Shown: positions 53,351 to 64,000 of the stretch, piece by piece
How positions within the stretch are numbered: position 1 is the first letter of the stretch
Layout: every line of letters begins with the position of its first letter
Source of the DNA: Sceloporus undulatus
Taxonomy: Eukaryota > Chordata > Lepidosauria > Squamata > Phrynosomatidae
Assembly (NCBI RefSeq): GCF_019175285.1
Contig: NC_056526.1
Location: 125,203,271 to 125,267,270, forward strand
Direction: 5' to 3'
DNA length: 64,000 nt
The notes under the pieces: generated by a model
Seen by the model: the letters and a program-made list of their open reading frames with translations, nothing else
The model's database searches: none
What the model was told of the DNA's origin: nothing
Position numbers and translations under genes: made by a program

Positions 53351-54714
53351 AGTACCGTACTTGAATACTTAGTTTATTACACTCAAGAGAAAATTCACTG
53401 AGAGCTGTGGGAAAGGAAATGTTGGTTAGAAGGAATGCAAGCACATGATTCCTTGATGTTAGGAATGCTATTCCATAGGGGTCCTCCTGTACTAGCATAA
53501 CAAATGCCTTGTAGATTTCATGTTACCAGACCCAAAAGCATCTTGAATAAAAGCATCAAGAATGCCTTCTTCTCCTAATGATATTTTTGATTGTTTTTAT
53601 ACCAGTATATATGTTTTGATAGAAATACCAGCATCTTTATCAAGCATTTTATAACACAGAGAGATAATGAAATACAGAGATTTACTGTTTGTTTATGTGG
53701 GCAAGGTAGTAAAATGTTTTTGGAGGGTGGCGAGCACAGGGAATATCAGCACTATATTGGCTGCTTTGTATCATGGATTAATAGTGGAATACCACCAAAC
53801 ATTTTGCATACCACAGTTTTGTATACCACTTAAACTGTTTATGTAGATGGAAAAAAATAGAACAAATGTTTTGTTGTTATTATTCTTGTGTTTTTGTTTA
53901 CAAAAAGAACAATGGAAACAATACTAGCTTAGTTAAAACACCTGTTTTCTAGTATATGGATTGACAGAGGTTAATTTTTTAAAAAAAAAAAGCCAATACA
54001 TAAATAAGCCTTAAACTACTACCAACTGGTTGAGTAGGTTTGGATCTATGGTTGCTTTTGGAACAGACATATTCATTGTTTGAGCAAATAAATTCACTGA
54101 AGTGTGCAAGGCTTATAAAGAACTAGAAAGATGAGGATGGGGGAGAATTTTGCCTGAAGGGCAATATTACAAGGTGACTTAAATGAGTTTCAGTTATTGA
54201 AGATGAAAAATACATTTTAAGTTTTTTATGAGAAATAATGTGAATGTTCAACTTTTTAATCAAATGCATATGCAGCAGATACAAATAAGTGTACACATTG
54301 GCACACCTTTGATATACCACTTAATTGTGCTTCAGCATTTTGATAACTAGGCTGGCACGAATTATCCCCCTTCCATTCTCTTTCACAGAACATCTATCAG
54401 CAGAAGATTTCACTGATGTTTTAGATTAAGCATAGTGCATCATCTTAGCCTTAAACAGTGATTGTGGGAAAAGTGTAGTTTGAAAATGCTAGATTTGACT
54501 GACCATAGTTAAGATTAGCTTTAATTTGTCCATGTTAGGGTGATGTGGCAAGCTGTGGTTAATCTAAAATGAAAATGAAACCTTTCACATTCCCACCTTG
54601 TAATTTTGCAAGAGTGAAAGAAGGAAGTACATAAGCCCAGTGAGAAGGCACACTCCTTTTTGTAAAATTAAAATGGTTTAGTACAATTTTTATTTAGGTT
54701 ATTAACAAAATAAA
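53351..54714. other. intronic, nothing recognised
   Basis: AT-rich. No transposon ends, tandem arrays or exon candidates. Confidence 0.45.
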
Positions 54715-54781
54715 TAAATAATTTTGTTAACTGCCCTCAAGTCAACCCCAGCTCCTGGCGACCTTGTGGATGAGACATCTA

Positions 54782-54963
54782 CAGTGCACCCACGCCATAC
54801 GCGGGCTTGCCATACGCAGATTTAAGTTTGCACGTATGGCAAACCCTGGATGTTAAAATGGTGCAGGCGCCTGCAGCTCACAACCATAAAAACAGTAGGA
54901 GTTGAGGTCCCACGTTTTTGGGCATCCGCAGGGGGATCCAGAATGGATACCAAGGGCCCACTA
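54782..54963. mobile_element. Tigger-like MITE in BovB 3' UTR
   Basis: Starts CAGTGCACCCACGCCATACG and ends GGATACCAAGGGCCCACTA, with TA on both sides (54780-54781, 54964-54965). The ends are akin to those of the 28406-28663 family. Confidence 0.75.
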
Positions 54964-55514
54964 TACAAGCCTTCCCCCCTTCCTCCACTGCTCAGCTCAG
55001 GTCCTGTAAATTCATACCTGTGACCTTTCTAATAGAGTCCATCCAATTCTAGTGTAAGGTCTTCCTCTTCCAACTGCTGTCCACCTTTCCTAACATTATT
55101 ATCTTTTCCAGTGAGTCATGCCTTCTCACGATATGGCCAAAGTATGATAGTCCTGATAATTTCAGAATTTATCTATTGAAAGACCCATTTGTTTGTCTTT
55201 TTGGCTGTCCTCGGTATCCTCAACACTCATCTCCAGCACCACATCTCAAATGAATTGATTTTCTTCTTGTCTGCTTTCTTCATAGTCTATCTCTCATATC
55301 CTCACATGGTGATGGGGAATGCAGTAGCTTGTATGATTCTAACCTTTGTGCTCAGTTGTGTATCTTTGCTCTTTAGGGTCTTCTCTAGTTCTTTCATAGC
55401 TGCCCTTCCCATTCCTAGTCTTCTTCTGATTTCTTGACAGCAGTCCCCATTCCAATTGATATTTGATCCTAGGAATGGAAATTCTTTTGCTATTTTAATT
55501 TCCTCACTGTCCCA

Positions 55515-55703
55515 TACACTCAAAACCACAAGGTTGCGAGTTCAAGACCAGCAAAAGGGCCCAAGCTCGACTCAGGCTTGCATCCTTCCGAGGTCGCTAA
55601 AATGAGTACCCAGACTGTTGGGGGCAAATTAGCTTACTTGCTAATTGGCTTACTTGCTGTTCACCGCTATGATCTTTGGAATAGCGGTATATAAATAAAA
55701 CAA

Positions 55704-55735
<32 letters not shown>
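55515..55735 (+). mobile_element. tRNA-derived SINE (second type) with (ATT)n tail
   Basis: ACAAGGTTGCGAGTTCAAGA (B box region), CATCCTTCCGAGGTCGCTAA, GAGTACCCAGACTGTTGGGG, AGCGGTATATAAATAAAACA, then (ATT)n at 55706-55735. Inserted inside BovB, so younger than it. The 5' head is missing. Confidence 0.82.
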
Positions 55736-55740
<5 letters not shown>

Positions 55741-56044
55741 CGTCCTCTGTGGTCCTTATTTTTGTTTTCTTTATGTTCAGCGTTAAGCCTGCCTTTGCCC
55801 TTTCTTCTTTGACCTTCCAAGTCCATGATGTTTTCTGCTAATAGTATGGCATTGTCTGCATATCAGATTGCTCATATTTCTCCCTCCTATCTTTACTCCT
55901 CCTTTTTCTGAGGTTAAGTGTGCTCTTATATGATACTTTGTGCATACAAGTTGAATAGATACGTGGGTTGATAGAATGAACTCCTTGCCAGCTATGGATT
56001 CTTCTTAGATTGTACACCATAGGCAGGTTTACTCTTTTATATTT

Positions 56045-56110
56045 GTTGTTTTTATGTACAGCGCTGTGCAAATCTACAGCGCTATATAAATAAAGAATAA
56101 TAATAAATAA
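56045..56110 (+). mobile_element. SINE tail fragment with AATA repeats
   Basis: GTACAGCGCTGTGCAAATCT, ACAGCGCTATATAAATAAAG, then AATAATAATAAATAATAAA. The same tail occurs at 52872-52942. Confidence 0.65.
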
Positions 56111-56659
56111 TAAATATGAACCGTTCTTTTGTTCTCTAGGGACATCCTGAGATTAGCTGACTTGAAAATAGAAACCAGATCCTTCCTGTCCCCCAGAATC
56201 TTCAGCTATATTTTTGAAAATGTACATGGCCCAGAACAGATGGGCCAAAAGAAGCAGCTTCTGGCTGCTTTGGAGGAATAGCATTCAAAGTATGCATTCC
56301 TCCAACATAGCCTGAAGCCATGCTCCGGTCCTTTGGACCAGAGCAAAAAGGAACCCTGATAATCCAATTCCTGACTGCACGGTTCGGTCCTGAGGCCATA
56401 GCTCACTTGTGGAGCAGGCCGTGCAGTTGTTGTGGAACTGATTTGCTTGCAGCCGGAGCAGGCTCAGGCTGCTCTTTCTTGCCATTCTGCTCTGGCTGCA
56501 TGTTTATGCTAAGAACCCTGTAATACAGGATTGGTAAAGGTCACAATGTAAGAGAGCAGAATTAGTGTGCTATATACATCTAAAATATACAGTGCAGAAA
56601 ATAGCTTTTCACTTTAAGTTTTAAATGTTTTGACAATATGATGATAAAAGATTACCTAT
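56111..56659. other. intronic, nothing recognised
   Basis: Several overlapping frames of 60-67 codons at 56202-56523 arise in a moderately GC-rich patch with inverted repeats (GGCCATAGCTCACTTG and similar). No family match. Confidence 0.4.
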
Positions 56660-56872
56660 ACCATCAGCCTTTCTTATACACGGATTCAAGCATCCACGGT
56701 TTGAAAATGTTCAAACAAAGTATAAATATCAAATATCAAACCTTGATTTTCCATTTTTTAAAGGGACACCATTTTGCTGTGTCATTATATTTAATGGGAC
56801 TTGAGCATCCACAAATTTTGTTATCCACGGGGGATCTTGGAACCAAACCCCAGCGTATAACAGGGTCCACTG
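56660..56872. mobile_element. Tigger-like MITE, copy of the 28406 family
   Basis: CACGGATTCAAGCATCCACG, GGGACTTGAGCATCCACAAA, TTATCCACGGGGGATCTTGG, end GTATAACAGGGTCCACTG followed by TA. The left end is worn. Confidence 0.75.
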
Positions 56873-57597
56873 TAACTATTAGATAGACAATAAGAATTTA
56901 CTAAAACAAAGAATGTGTGATAGATTTGTAGAAAGTTGACATACTCCGGTCAAGAGTTTTTTTGGGAAAGGATTCTGAATGACAAAAGTAATATTTTTAT
57001 TTAAATTCTCTCTTTTATTTCCAATTTATGTTAGAAAACCAACTTGCTGTGTTTTACAACCTTTATATAAAGTCATATTACAATAATCAAATGAAATAGG
57101 ACTACAAGTAGTCTCTACTCCACAGTTTGGTAACGCTAAAATAGTTTTTGACTACTTTGGGATTTTCCCACACTAAAATTTGATGTTTAACCCTCTTGGC
57201 CACCAGCATGCAAACAAAATTACAAGACTTTATCTACTTGGGAGCATATTATGTTAGCCTGAAGCCAACAAGCACAACTTTTGGAACTGTTTTCTTTCCC
57301 TTAATTCTTTTATTTGTACAGAATCACACTAATTTCAAACAAACTTACTTTGTAGCAAGGAATGTGAAAATTGCTCATTTTAAAATAAAACCACACGTTT
57401 GTAACAAACTTAGATCAAAGTTATAAGAACTTGGCTAAAGGTGAACATGATAATTTCCTATGAAATTTGGGAAGAATGTGTTTTTATAGGTAGTGTTTTC
57501 AATTTTTGAGTCAAGTAAAAATGCAGCTGAGTAATCATCATTGACGTGTGCGGTATTTCCCCTTCACTTTGGATTATAAAACTATTTGGTCATAGTA
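56873..57597. other. intronic, nothing recognised
   Basis: AT-rich, repeat-poor. Frame 57196-57426 (76 codons) has no recognisable motif. Confidence 0.45.
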
Positions 57598-57785
57598 CAT
57601 TTTTGACCCGGACACCAGGGTTTGAATCCCATTCAGCCTTATAAACCCACCTGGTGACTTGGGTAAGTCACAGCGCTTCTAGTGTCAGAGGATGGCAATG
57701 GCAAACCCCCTGAAGAAAACTTGGCAAGAAAATCCATGATAGACTAGGGCCACCAATGTGGAAACGACCGGAAGGCACAAAACAT
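57598..57785 (+). mobile_element. tRNA-derived SINE with BovB-like tail
   Basis: CAGGGTTTGAATCCCATTCA (B box region), CACCTGGTGACTTGGGTAAG, GAGGATGGCAATGGCAAACC, GTGGAAACGACCGGAAGGCA. The head is missing. Confidence 0.8.
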
Positions 57786-57972
57786 AGTAATAGAATAGTA
57801 ATAAAATTTACGGCATGACCAGATAAAAACAACACACAAGCAACAATCAATAATAACAATAACATATTAAAATAAAAACTGAGAGTAGACGTACATGTAC
57901 AGTACAAAACAGTTCTTTCTACACGGTAATAAAATGCCCCATTTGACAGTTGAGGCGCAGTTAACAAATTAT

Positions 57973-58512
57973 GGCGGGATACAGACCGCCAATTTGGGGC
58001 GGTCTGGCCCGCCCCTTCCCCAGAATATCGGGGCTCAGTAGCTAACCGGCAGCCGCTGAGGCCCCGATCCGCCGTTTCGGGCTGCGGGGAAGCGGCAAAA
58101 GGCCGCTTCCCCGCAGCCAGAAAAGGGGTATCCCTGGGGCTTCAAGCCCCAAGGACACCCCGCGGCGGCGGGAGCAGAGAAAGGGGCCGCTTGGCCCCTT
58201 TTCATTTAGTCCGGCTGGGCACAGCCTTCGAGACGGCTGCGCCCAGCGGACTAACCTGGAAGGAGCCCGAAACGGAGCTCCTTCCTGCCTGTGTCCAGGG
58301 CGCACTAAGCGCCCTGGCGCGGAGCTACTACGTCATGGACGCGCCGCCCCGTCTAAGGCGGCGCGGCCATGACGTACTCACGGCGGGCCATGCGGAGGCC
58401 GCCGCTGTTTATGTGCGTGTTCCGCACGCACTAGGTTAGGGCGGTGCAGAAGCACCGCCCTTTCGAAACCAGTGGGTGCGAACACGCACTAAACTGCCGG
58501 TCTGTAACGGCC
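57973..58512. mobile_element. GC-rich hyper-palindromic MITE, long copy
   Basis: The left end GGCGGGATACAGACCGCC and the complement of the right end GGCCGTTACAGACCGGCAG are terminal repeats. 540 bp of very CpG-rich DNA in AT-rich surroundings, with hairpins such as AGCGGCAAAAGGCCGCT, ACGTCATGG / CCATGACGT and GTGCGTGTTCCGCACGCAC. The core GGTGCAGAAGCACCGCCC is shared with 33935-34302. Flanks are AT-rich without a clean duplication. Confidence 0.8.
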
Positions 58513-58807
58513 AATATAACAAAGTTAGCCACATTAGGGATACGTAGAATCAATTGTTGTCCAATAAGAGGCGTAAATAAAAGGAGTCATAGAATTAATC
58601 TAAATTTTCTATTTCATCTTTAGCAATCTGGTATGATAATTCAGGTTTATAGACATTTTGATATAATTATGTATAGATTTTGGTAGTTTAAGCAGAATAA
58701 ATGAGGCAGACTAATTATTCTTAATCTTAAGTATCACCAGTCATGATATCATGAACCTGGATTTCATCATGATAGACAATAAAAACTCACTTTGTTTAAG
58801 AAGTATG
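58513..58807. other. intronic, nothing recognised
   Basis: AT-rich DNA without features. Confidence 0.5.
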
Positions 58808-59010
58808 CAGAGAGATCTTGTAGCACTTTTGAGACTAACTGAAAGAAAAGTTGGCAGCATGAGCTTTCATAGTGGTCCAAATGCATTTGAGGAAGTAGAC
58901 TCAAGTCTACGAAAGCTCATGCTGCCAACGTCTTTCTTTCAGTTAGTCTCAAAGGTGCTACAAAATCTCTGTACATACTGATTCTACAGACTAACTTGGC
59001 TATATCTTTG
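58808..59010. mobile_element. Penelope-like termini in head-to-head orientation (group B)
   Basis: The left arm 58812-58870 (GATCTTGTAGCACTTTTGAG, ACTAACTGAAAGAAAAGTTG, GCAGCATGAGCTTTC) is the reverse complement of the right arm 58911-58971 (GAAAGCTCATGCTGCCAACG, TCTTTCTTTCAGTTAGTCTC, AAAGGTGCTACAAAATCTCT). About 40 bp lie between. A hammerhead-like core sits at 58883-58922. The tail ends ACAGACTAACTTGGCTATAT. Confidence 0.8.
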
Positions 59011-60010
59011 AATTCTTTGTCCAAGAAGAACATTCATGTATTTACAAGGATATATTTCTAATTTGTGGTAAGTTTTAAGGACATAATTATAGTAGTATTG
59101 TTGGAAGTAAACGCAAGCAAAAATAATAAATTCTATCAGTAGGGGAAGATCGTACTAATACTGTTGAACATAAGTGAACATAATTGTTTCTACGGTAGAA
59201 ATTCTACCATACAAAGAATATACCGAAAATAATATTCTTATATGAACAGTATAATACATTTTATTAGTGTTGTTGCTGTTGCTGCTATTATTCAGAATTA
59301 TTAATAAATAAAAAGTCAATAAATGTTTGGCTGTGACTAAAATACTCATGACTCACCTAAACTACTTCTGTGTCTCACCTATGGTACAAGTGTCACTGTT
59401 TGAGAACCACAGGTTTGGACTATTGATAATGGATATAAGTGTGCAGTTACATCACTTAGCCATTCTTGGCATCAGTTTCCATGCAGTAGATCTTTTATCT
59501 GGTTTCTGCCTTTTTTTTCCGTGGGAAAAGAACATTTTCTTTCCTCTTTAGAGTGAACCTTTTGAATTGCAGGCCTTAAGGAAACATGAGACCAACTCTT
59601 GGCAATGAACCATTTGTTTCTTTTTTAAAAAAACTAGGAAGAAAATGATGTTATGCTTTACTGGAATTTAACTGAATGTGAGAAAAAGCTATACTTTAAG
59701 TGCTACACTAAAATACACTGAAAAGGCACTGACTCTATAACAATGATACGATTGCTTTTTATGACAGTTGACCTTGTATTGTTATTATGAATTCATAATT
59801 GGATTGCTGGTAAAACAAAGTTTACTCATGTGGATATTTTTTATAAATCTGCAAATGAGCAGAATAATAAGTCTGAAATAAATGAGTGCTTTCTTTATGA
59901 CCTTTAGCTACTATTCAGACATTTACAACAGGCCCCATTTTAGAAGAGGCATTCTCTTTTCAGTGGAAAAAAAAAGAATAGGGAAGATATAATACAACCT
60001 TCAGAAAAAG
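59011..60010. other. intronic, nothing recognised
   Basis: AT-rich. A short hAT-like end (GTCACTGTTTGAGAACCACAGG) occurs near 59390. Confidence 0.45.
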
Positions 60011-60075
60011 CAACAAAGCATTTCCTGGCACCTTAAAAACTAACCAGTTTTATTTGGCATAAACTTTGCTTACTG
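60011..60075 (-). mobile_element. Penelope-like terminus fragment
   Basis: GCAACAAAGCATTTCCTGGC, ACCTTAAAAACTAACCAGTT and TTATTTGGCATAAACTTTGC resemble the outer part of a group-B-like terminus found in many reptiles. Confidence 0.45.
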
Positions 60076-60107
60076 CCCATATGTTTTGGAAGTATGTACA
60101 TTATGCA

Positions 60108-60262
60108 ACGTAGATTTCAACCATACATGGAGAGAGAAATCCTAGAGGACCAGGTGGTATTCAGGGATGGAAGAGGCAGTAGGGACCACATCGCAAACAT
60201 ATGATAGCTAATGGAGCATACCAAGGAATTCCAAAAGAAAATCATCATGTGCTTCATAGACC
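60108..60262 (+). mobile_element. RTE-BovB reverse transcriptase fragment
   Basis: One frame reads REILEDQVVFRDGRGSRDHI, ANI, then MEHTKEFQKKIIMCFID. This follows the BovB RT block ..EI...QAGFR.GRGTRDQIANI.WI.E...EFQK.IY.CFIDY. Interrupted and short. Confidence 0.8.
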
Positions 60263-63046
60263 TTTTCTTCCCTACTCCAGCTGAAATGGAGCCCAGTGAA
60301 GGCCACACAGATAAGGAGAGTGGCAAGCAGTGATGTAGTGTTGCATAGTCTGAGTTCAGCACACACCTTGCATTTACATTTGTAACTTAGAAGACATCGT
60401 TCAGAATAAAAAATAATAATAGTAGACTTCATAAGCAGTTTGATAAAGATTACTGGAAGCCATTTTCCAAAGAGGCTATTGCCCATGGTCAGCATTTATG
60501 CTGTATCATGCCACCTAATGTATCTCAAATTCAAGGAGCCAAATGTAGTATTCCCAGAGATATATAAATCATGTGGGGTGTTGAAGCTATACTACCAAGT
60601 TATCTTTTTTCTTTTTAAATAACCGAAACTTTGGAACATTGTGGTTGGGAATGTGGTTAGAAAAACATTCAGGGTTTTTTGTTTTTGTTTTGGTAACTAA
60701 AATAACTGTTCTTGAGCGAACAAGAAGTTGGAGAGTAACCTCTTTAAAACTGCAATGATAACTGTAACAGTGCTTTTAAAAAACTAATTCTCTAATCTCT
60801 GGTTTAGACACAGAACTTTTCTGCCTTTCATATTCTTCAGTGGGATTTTTAGTGTAATTATAAAAGTAGATTCTATCTGCTGTATATCAGAAATGTGAGT
60901 ACTGCTGCACACTTTCAAAAGTATTTTTAACATTGATAGGTTATCTGCTTTTTATGTGCCTAACTGCAGGCACAAAATAAACAACTGTGCATGTTGGAAG
61001 TAGAGATGTGCTTGTAAATGAGTAGTCACAGGCTCTCAGATGTTCACTCTAGTTTTTGATAACAGAACACGTTTTGTTGTGAAGCCATCAAAGTCAAATA
61101 AAACATTTGTTGGCAATAGATCAAGGTGTAGAGTGTCTGCAACTGATTCTTTCCTTGCTGGTACTGTGTCAATTTATTTCTGAGCATTTCAAATGATTTT
61201 TATATCCATTTTATTTGAAGTGTTCTTAACAGGCTCACTGAGTGATAGAATATATGAAATTAAATTACAATTTCACTTTCCGCATTGGGTCAACACATTT
61301 GTTTTGTTACAGTCTGTCATTTTAGTATTCAGTGCATCCTTCAGTACCATTTTTTCATGAAATGCAAGAAGCTCAAAGCTGTATCTTACTGGATTTGCTG
61401 CTTAGTAATAAAGTGGTTCATTCTGACTACACTATATATAGTGAAAACATTCCCTCTTTGTACCATGTGTAAATGAATGGGCATGCAAGTTTGGAACAGC
61501 ATTTCCAGCTGTTCCATGGCTCTTTCATGGTAGTCCTTTTCAGCATGTGTCACTTATTGAAAATATGAAATGAAACCATTGAGTAGCATGCTTAATCCAA
61601 CACACTTGTTTAATTATACATTTAATACTCTTCTGGGACTCCTGTATAATTTAATGCAACTTCTTGGTTCCAACTGACAGTAAAATGGTTTGCTTCATAA
61701 ATATCTATTTTCTCCATATACCATTGTATTACAATGATTATACCTAGATTATTAATGCTATCACATTTATAGAAGACTGGAAGAATACTTTTTAAGTATT
61801 TAAAGATGACCTTCTAATGAGTAGCTACTTTGTAGGTCTCAGCTAGTTCAATAAGGTAGTTCCATTTGTTTGGTTTTTTCCTGCCAACCCTGCATGAACT
61901 CTTCAAAATCATGTTTTAGTTCACTCCTTCTAGAAAGGACCCTGTCAACTATACCTGTCATTGTATGGAATTATTTCCCTTGAAGACTGCCCTCAAATGT
62001 CCAATTCTATGAAAAACATTCAACTACTACTGTCTGTCACCACACAGAATGCCACACACCATCAATTTCATCTAGGATTAACATTCCACTGACAGAACAA
62101 ACATAATAGGTATTTGTTATTGAGTCTGTCTTACTGATACCAGATTCCCGTTTCCACAGAAGCATCAGTAAGAACAAGATGCTTAATTCTTCAAGTGGTC
62201 ATCTGTGCATTCTCACATACAAGCTTTGGATCCTGTGTGGAGCACAACTCAAAACCATCTAGAAGCTAGAGATTTTGGCAGTAACCTAACACCTTTATGC
62301 ATATCCTTCCTCTAGCCTTTCATTAGTTTGAAGACTTGTCTGACACAGTGGTGAAAAAGAAAAAGATCTGTCCAGTATATCAAAGGGAAAGAGGGACATT
62401 TGTGACTGTACAAATGACCACTTGAAGAATGCATTACCAGATTGTCACAAACTTCTGGAAGAGACACTTCCCTAAGTAATATGGTTGAGGTGGTCATAAC
62501 TTGTAGAGCAACTTTGGTCATGTTCAGATAATGACAGCTTTGCTAGCCTGTAGGTGAGAGTGAACGTTTCATTACACACTTCTCTAATTATTGTGACAAC
62601 AAGGAATGACTTTTACAGACACAGAAGGGTAGAGAAATTGGTACTGAGTAATGTAAAAGATGACATGTGATCAGTGTAAAATGCCACACTCCCAGTTATT
62701 TTGACAGAAACTAGGTGTCTCAGCTGAGTTGCCCATTGTGGGTTGACTAATGAATCCTTGGCCAACTCAGAAGGAATCAACAGTAACGCCCCCACCCACC
62801 CAATACAAGAGGCATTTGTCATGGCTGCCCTTGAAGGGAATTTTCCATTTGAATTGTAAACATCACTTAAAGAAGGCCCATTGAAGCCATGGGCCTCCAG
62901 GTGGAAATAAGTATGACAGTTTGATTATTGTCCCATGATATAAATTTGTAAATTTCTTCCGCTGTGGAATTGCCATTCCTCTTTTACCCCTGTACATTTT
63001 AAAGCAGCATTGCACAGTTACATAACAGGAGATGCCACTATTCAGT
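60263..63046. other. intronic, single-copy-looking
   Basis: A long repeat-poor stretch without recognised transposon ends or a MICU3-like exon. Short frames up to 95 codons are unconvincing. Confidence 0.45.
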
Positions 63047-63283
63047 GAGGTAATGGCATAGTGATTTGAGTATTGGACTATGTCTCTGGAAACTAGGGTT
63101 CGAATCCTTGCTTAGCCATGGAAAACCACTGGGTGATCTTGAGCAAGTCACATATAGTCTTAGTTGAAGGCAGAATCAACCCCCCCCTTTGAACAAATCT
63201 TGCCTTGCAAAAAAAAAACCTCTGTGATAAATTCACCTTAGCATCCCCTTAAGTCAGAAATGACTTGAAGGCACATGATCCGA
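63047..63283 (+). mobile_element. tRNA-derived SINE with BovB-like tail, near full length
   Basis: GGCATAGTGATTTGAGTATT (A box region), GGTTCGAATCC (intact B box, about 63099), CCACTGGGTGATCTTGAGCA, AAGTCAGAAATGACTTGAAG, GCACATGATCC. Homopolymer C and A runs are expanded inside. Confidence 0.9.
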
Positions 63284-64000
63284 CTGGAACTCTATGGAAG
63301 GTTTTATGATGGATGTGTTAAAAATGTTGGATCTGAAAACTAAAATCCATTATTCATAACAAGTAAGGTAATGGATTAAATCAGATGTTTATGATAGTTT
63401 GCCTGAGAAAAAATGTCTGTGTCCAGTTTTTGTAAAGGGTTTGAGTAAAAACATGATACAACATCACTGCAAGATTGCCAAGATCTGTAAACAAGTCTTA
63501 ATGTCTTTTGATAGGGATATGCTTTCATGATAGTTTTTGAAGTTTGCCGCTAATTACTAAGTAATTTGGATCAGATCATCTCCAGAAGTAAGAATAGAAA
63601 CTGGACCCTTATTGACTCTAATCCATTACATCACCAATGCTTTTGTCCATTCCTGGATCACATTGCACAGCCTGTCAGGTGTGATTTTCATTAAGCTTCA
63701 CAAAAATGTTTGAATCTGTGTGACTTGGACACACTTCTGCCATTTTGTCCCAGAGCAACATGCATTCATTACAGTACTAAATCTGATGGTGGGAGGCAGA
63801 TCCTTTCTCTGTCCTGTTTTACAAGCTGCTTTACAGGAGAGAAAACGAGTTTGTTTAATCCCATTTTTGTCAAACTTCCTGGCTAGCTGCACTTTAACAT
63901 GGTCTGAACTATACACCCATAATCAGTATCATTAACATCCTTAACCAATGCAGTTTGTATAATAAAATTGAATGTATTATAAGTGACTGTCACAATATAT
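63284..64000. other. intronic, nothing recognised
   Basis: No exon, tandem repeat or transposon end seen up to the window edge. Confidence 0.45.

Larger units (their letters stand above)
54718..56010 (-). mobile_element. RTE-BovB LINE, 3' third, with two insertions
   Basis: The minus strand from right to left gives a YADD-type reverse transcriptase core (YADNAILLAENIMDLEGQ at about 55870-55815), then EFPFLGSNINWNGDCCQEIR, RRLGMGRAAMKELEKTLKSK and TQLSTKVRIIQATAFPI (about 55490-55310). The C-terminal tail and 3' UTR reach 54718. A SINE (55515-55735) and a MITE (54782-54963) are inserted. The longest BovB copy in the window, broken in several places. Confidence 0.88.
46815..64000 (+). other. 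MICU3: MICU3 intron 1 (partial, runs off the window)
   Basis: I looked for the next exon (expected to encode a segment like ..RERRFRLFASIECEGQLFM) on the plus strand and did not find it. The whole right part of the window is therefore read as intron. 46866-46915 is a worn MITE half (CCGGTTTCATGCCGCTTTGG), and 46990-47130 is (AT)n-rich. The remainder is described in separate entries. Confidence 0.7.

Noticed and set aside
56202-56523. Overlapping frames on both strands as a possible exon
   Set aside because: Mutually antisense short frames in a patch with inverted repeats. No conserved motif and no convincing splice sites.
46815-64000. Search for MICU3 exon 2
   Set aside because: No segment resembling RERRFRLFASIECEGQLFM was found by reading the plus strand. 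It probably lies beyond the window. A translated search would settle it.
1-64000. LTR retrovirus, Polinton, CRISPR or prokaryotic features
   Set aside because: No paired LTRs, gag/pol/env-like frames, phage-type genes, or spaced direct-repeat arrays were seen. The retroelement coding remnants fit BovB, CR1, L2 and Penelope-like families.

Overview
The window is vertebrate nuclear DNA, most likely from a squamate reptile and probably an iguanian lizard (inference). It holds two protein genes with vertebrate exon-intron structure, and its repeats are the mix typical of squamates: RTE-BovB, CR1 and L2 LINEs, tRNA-derived SINEs with a BovB-like tail, 5S rRNA-derived SINEs, Penelope-like elements, SPIN and other hAT copies, Tigger-like elements and many palindromic MITEs. 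No virus-derived provirus, CRISPR array or bacterial feature is visible.

Genes. FGF20 lies on the minus strand in three coding exons (26839-26515, 22946-22843, 21670-21425), all with GT/AG junctions, giving a 224-residue protein of the FGF9/16/20 group. A 3' UTR with an AATAAA signal at 20679-20674 follows it, and a 28-codon upstream ORF sits in the 5' leader. MICU3 starts on the plus strand at 46476. Only exon 1 (46476-46814) is in the window, and its CpG-rich promoter carries a TCTCGCGAGA palindrome. The remaining 17 kb looks like MICU3 intron 1. This head-to-head FGF20/MICU3 arrangement matches the human 8p22 order; the two start codons are about 19.6 kb apart.

Layout. 1-20.6 kb: gene desert downstream of FGF20 with old LINE, SINE, SPIN, MITE and Penelope pieces. 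20.6-27.05 kb: FGF20. 27.3-28.8 kb: very microsatellite-dense DNA just upstream of FGF20, with a perfect 58-bp inverted duplication. 29-46 kb: shared intergenic region with dispersed elements and two candidate regulatory stretches (one here, one in FGF20 intron 1) that cluster TCF/LEF-like TCAAAG cores. 46.25-46.86 kb: MICU3 promoter and exon 1. 46.8-64 kb: MICU3 intron 1 with layered nested insertions.

The most notable non-genic signals are: a GC-rich, strongly hairpin-forming MITE group, three copies of which have 3-bp TTA/TAA flanks (Harbinger-like); Penelope-like termini whose conserved core fits a hammerhead ribozyme with a two-base-pair stem III; a head-to-head Penelope terminus palindrome; a SPIN element with a perfect 8-bp target duplication; and several nested insertions that order these families in time. 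All repeat family names rest on recognition by eye, not on a database search.
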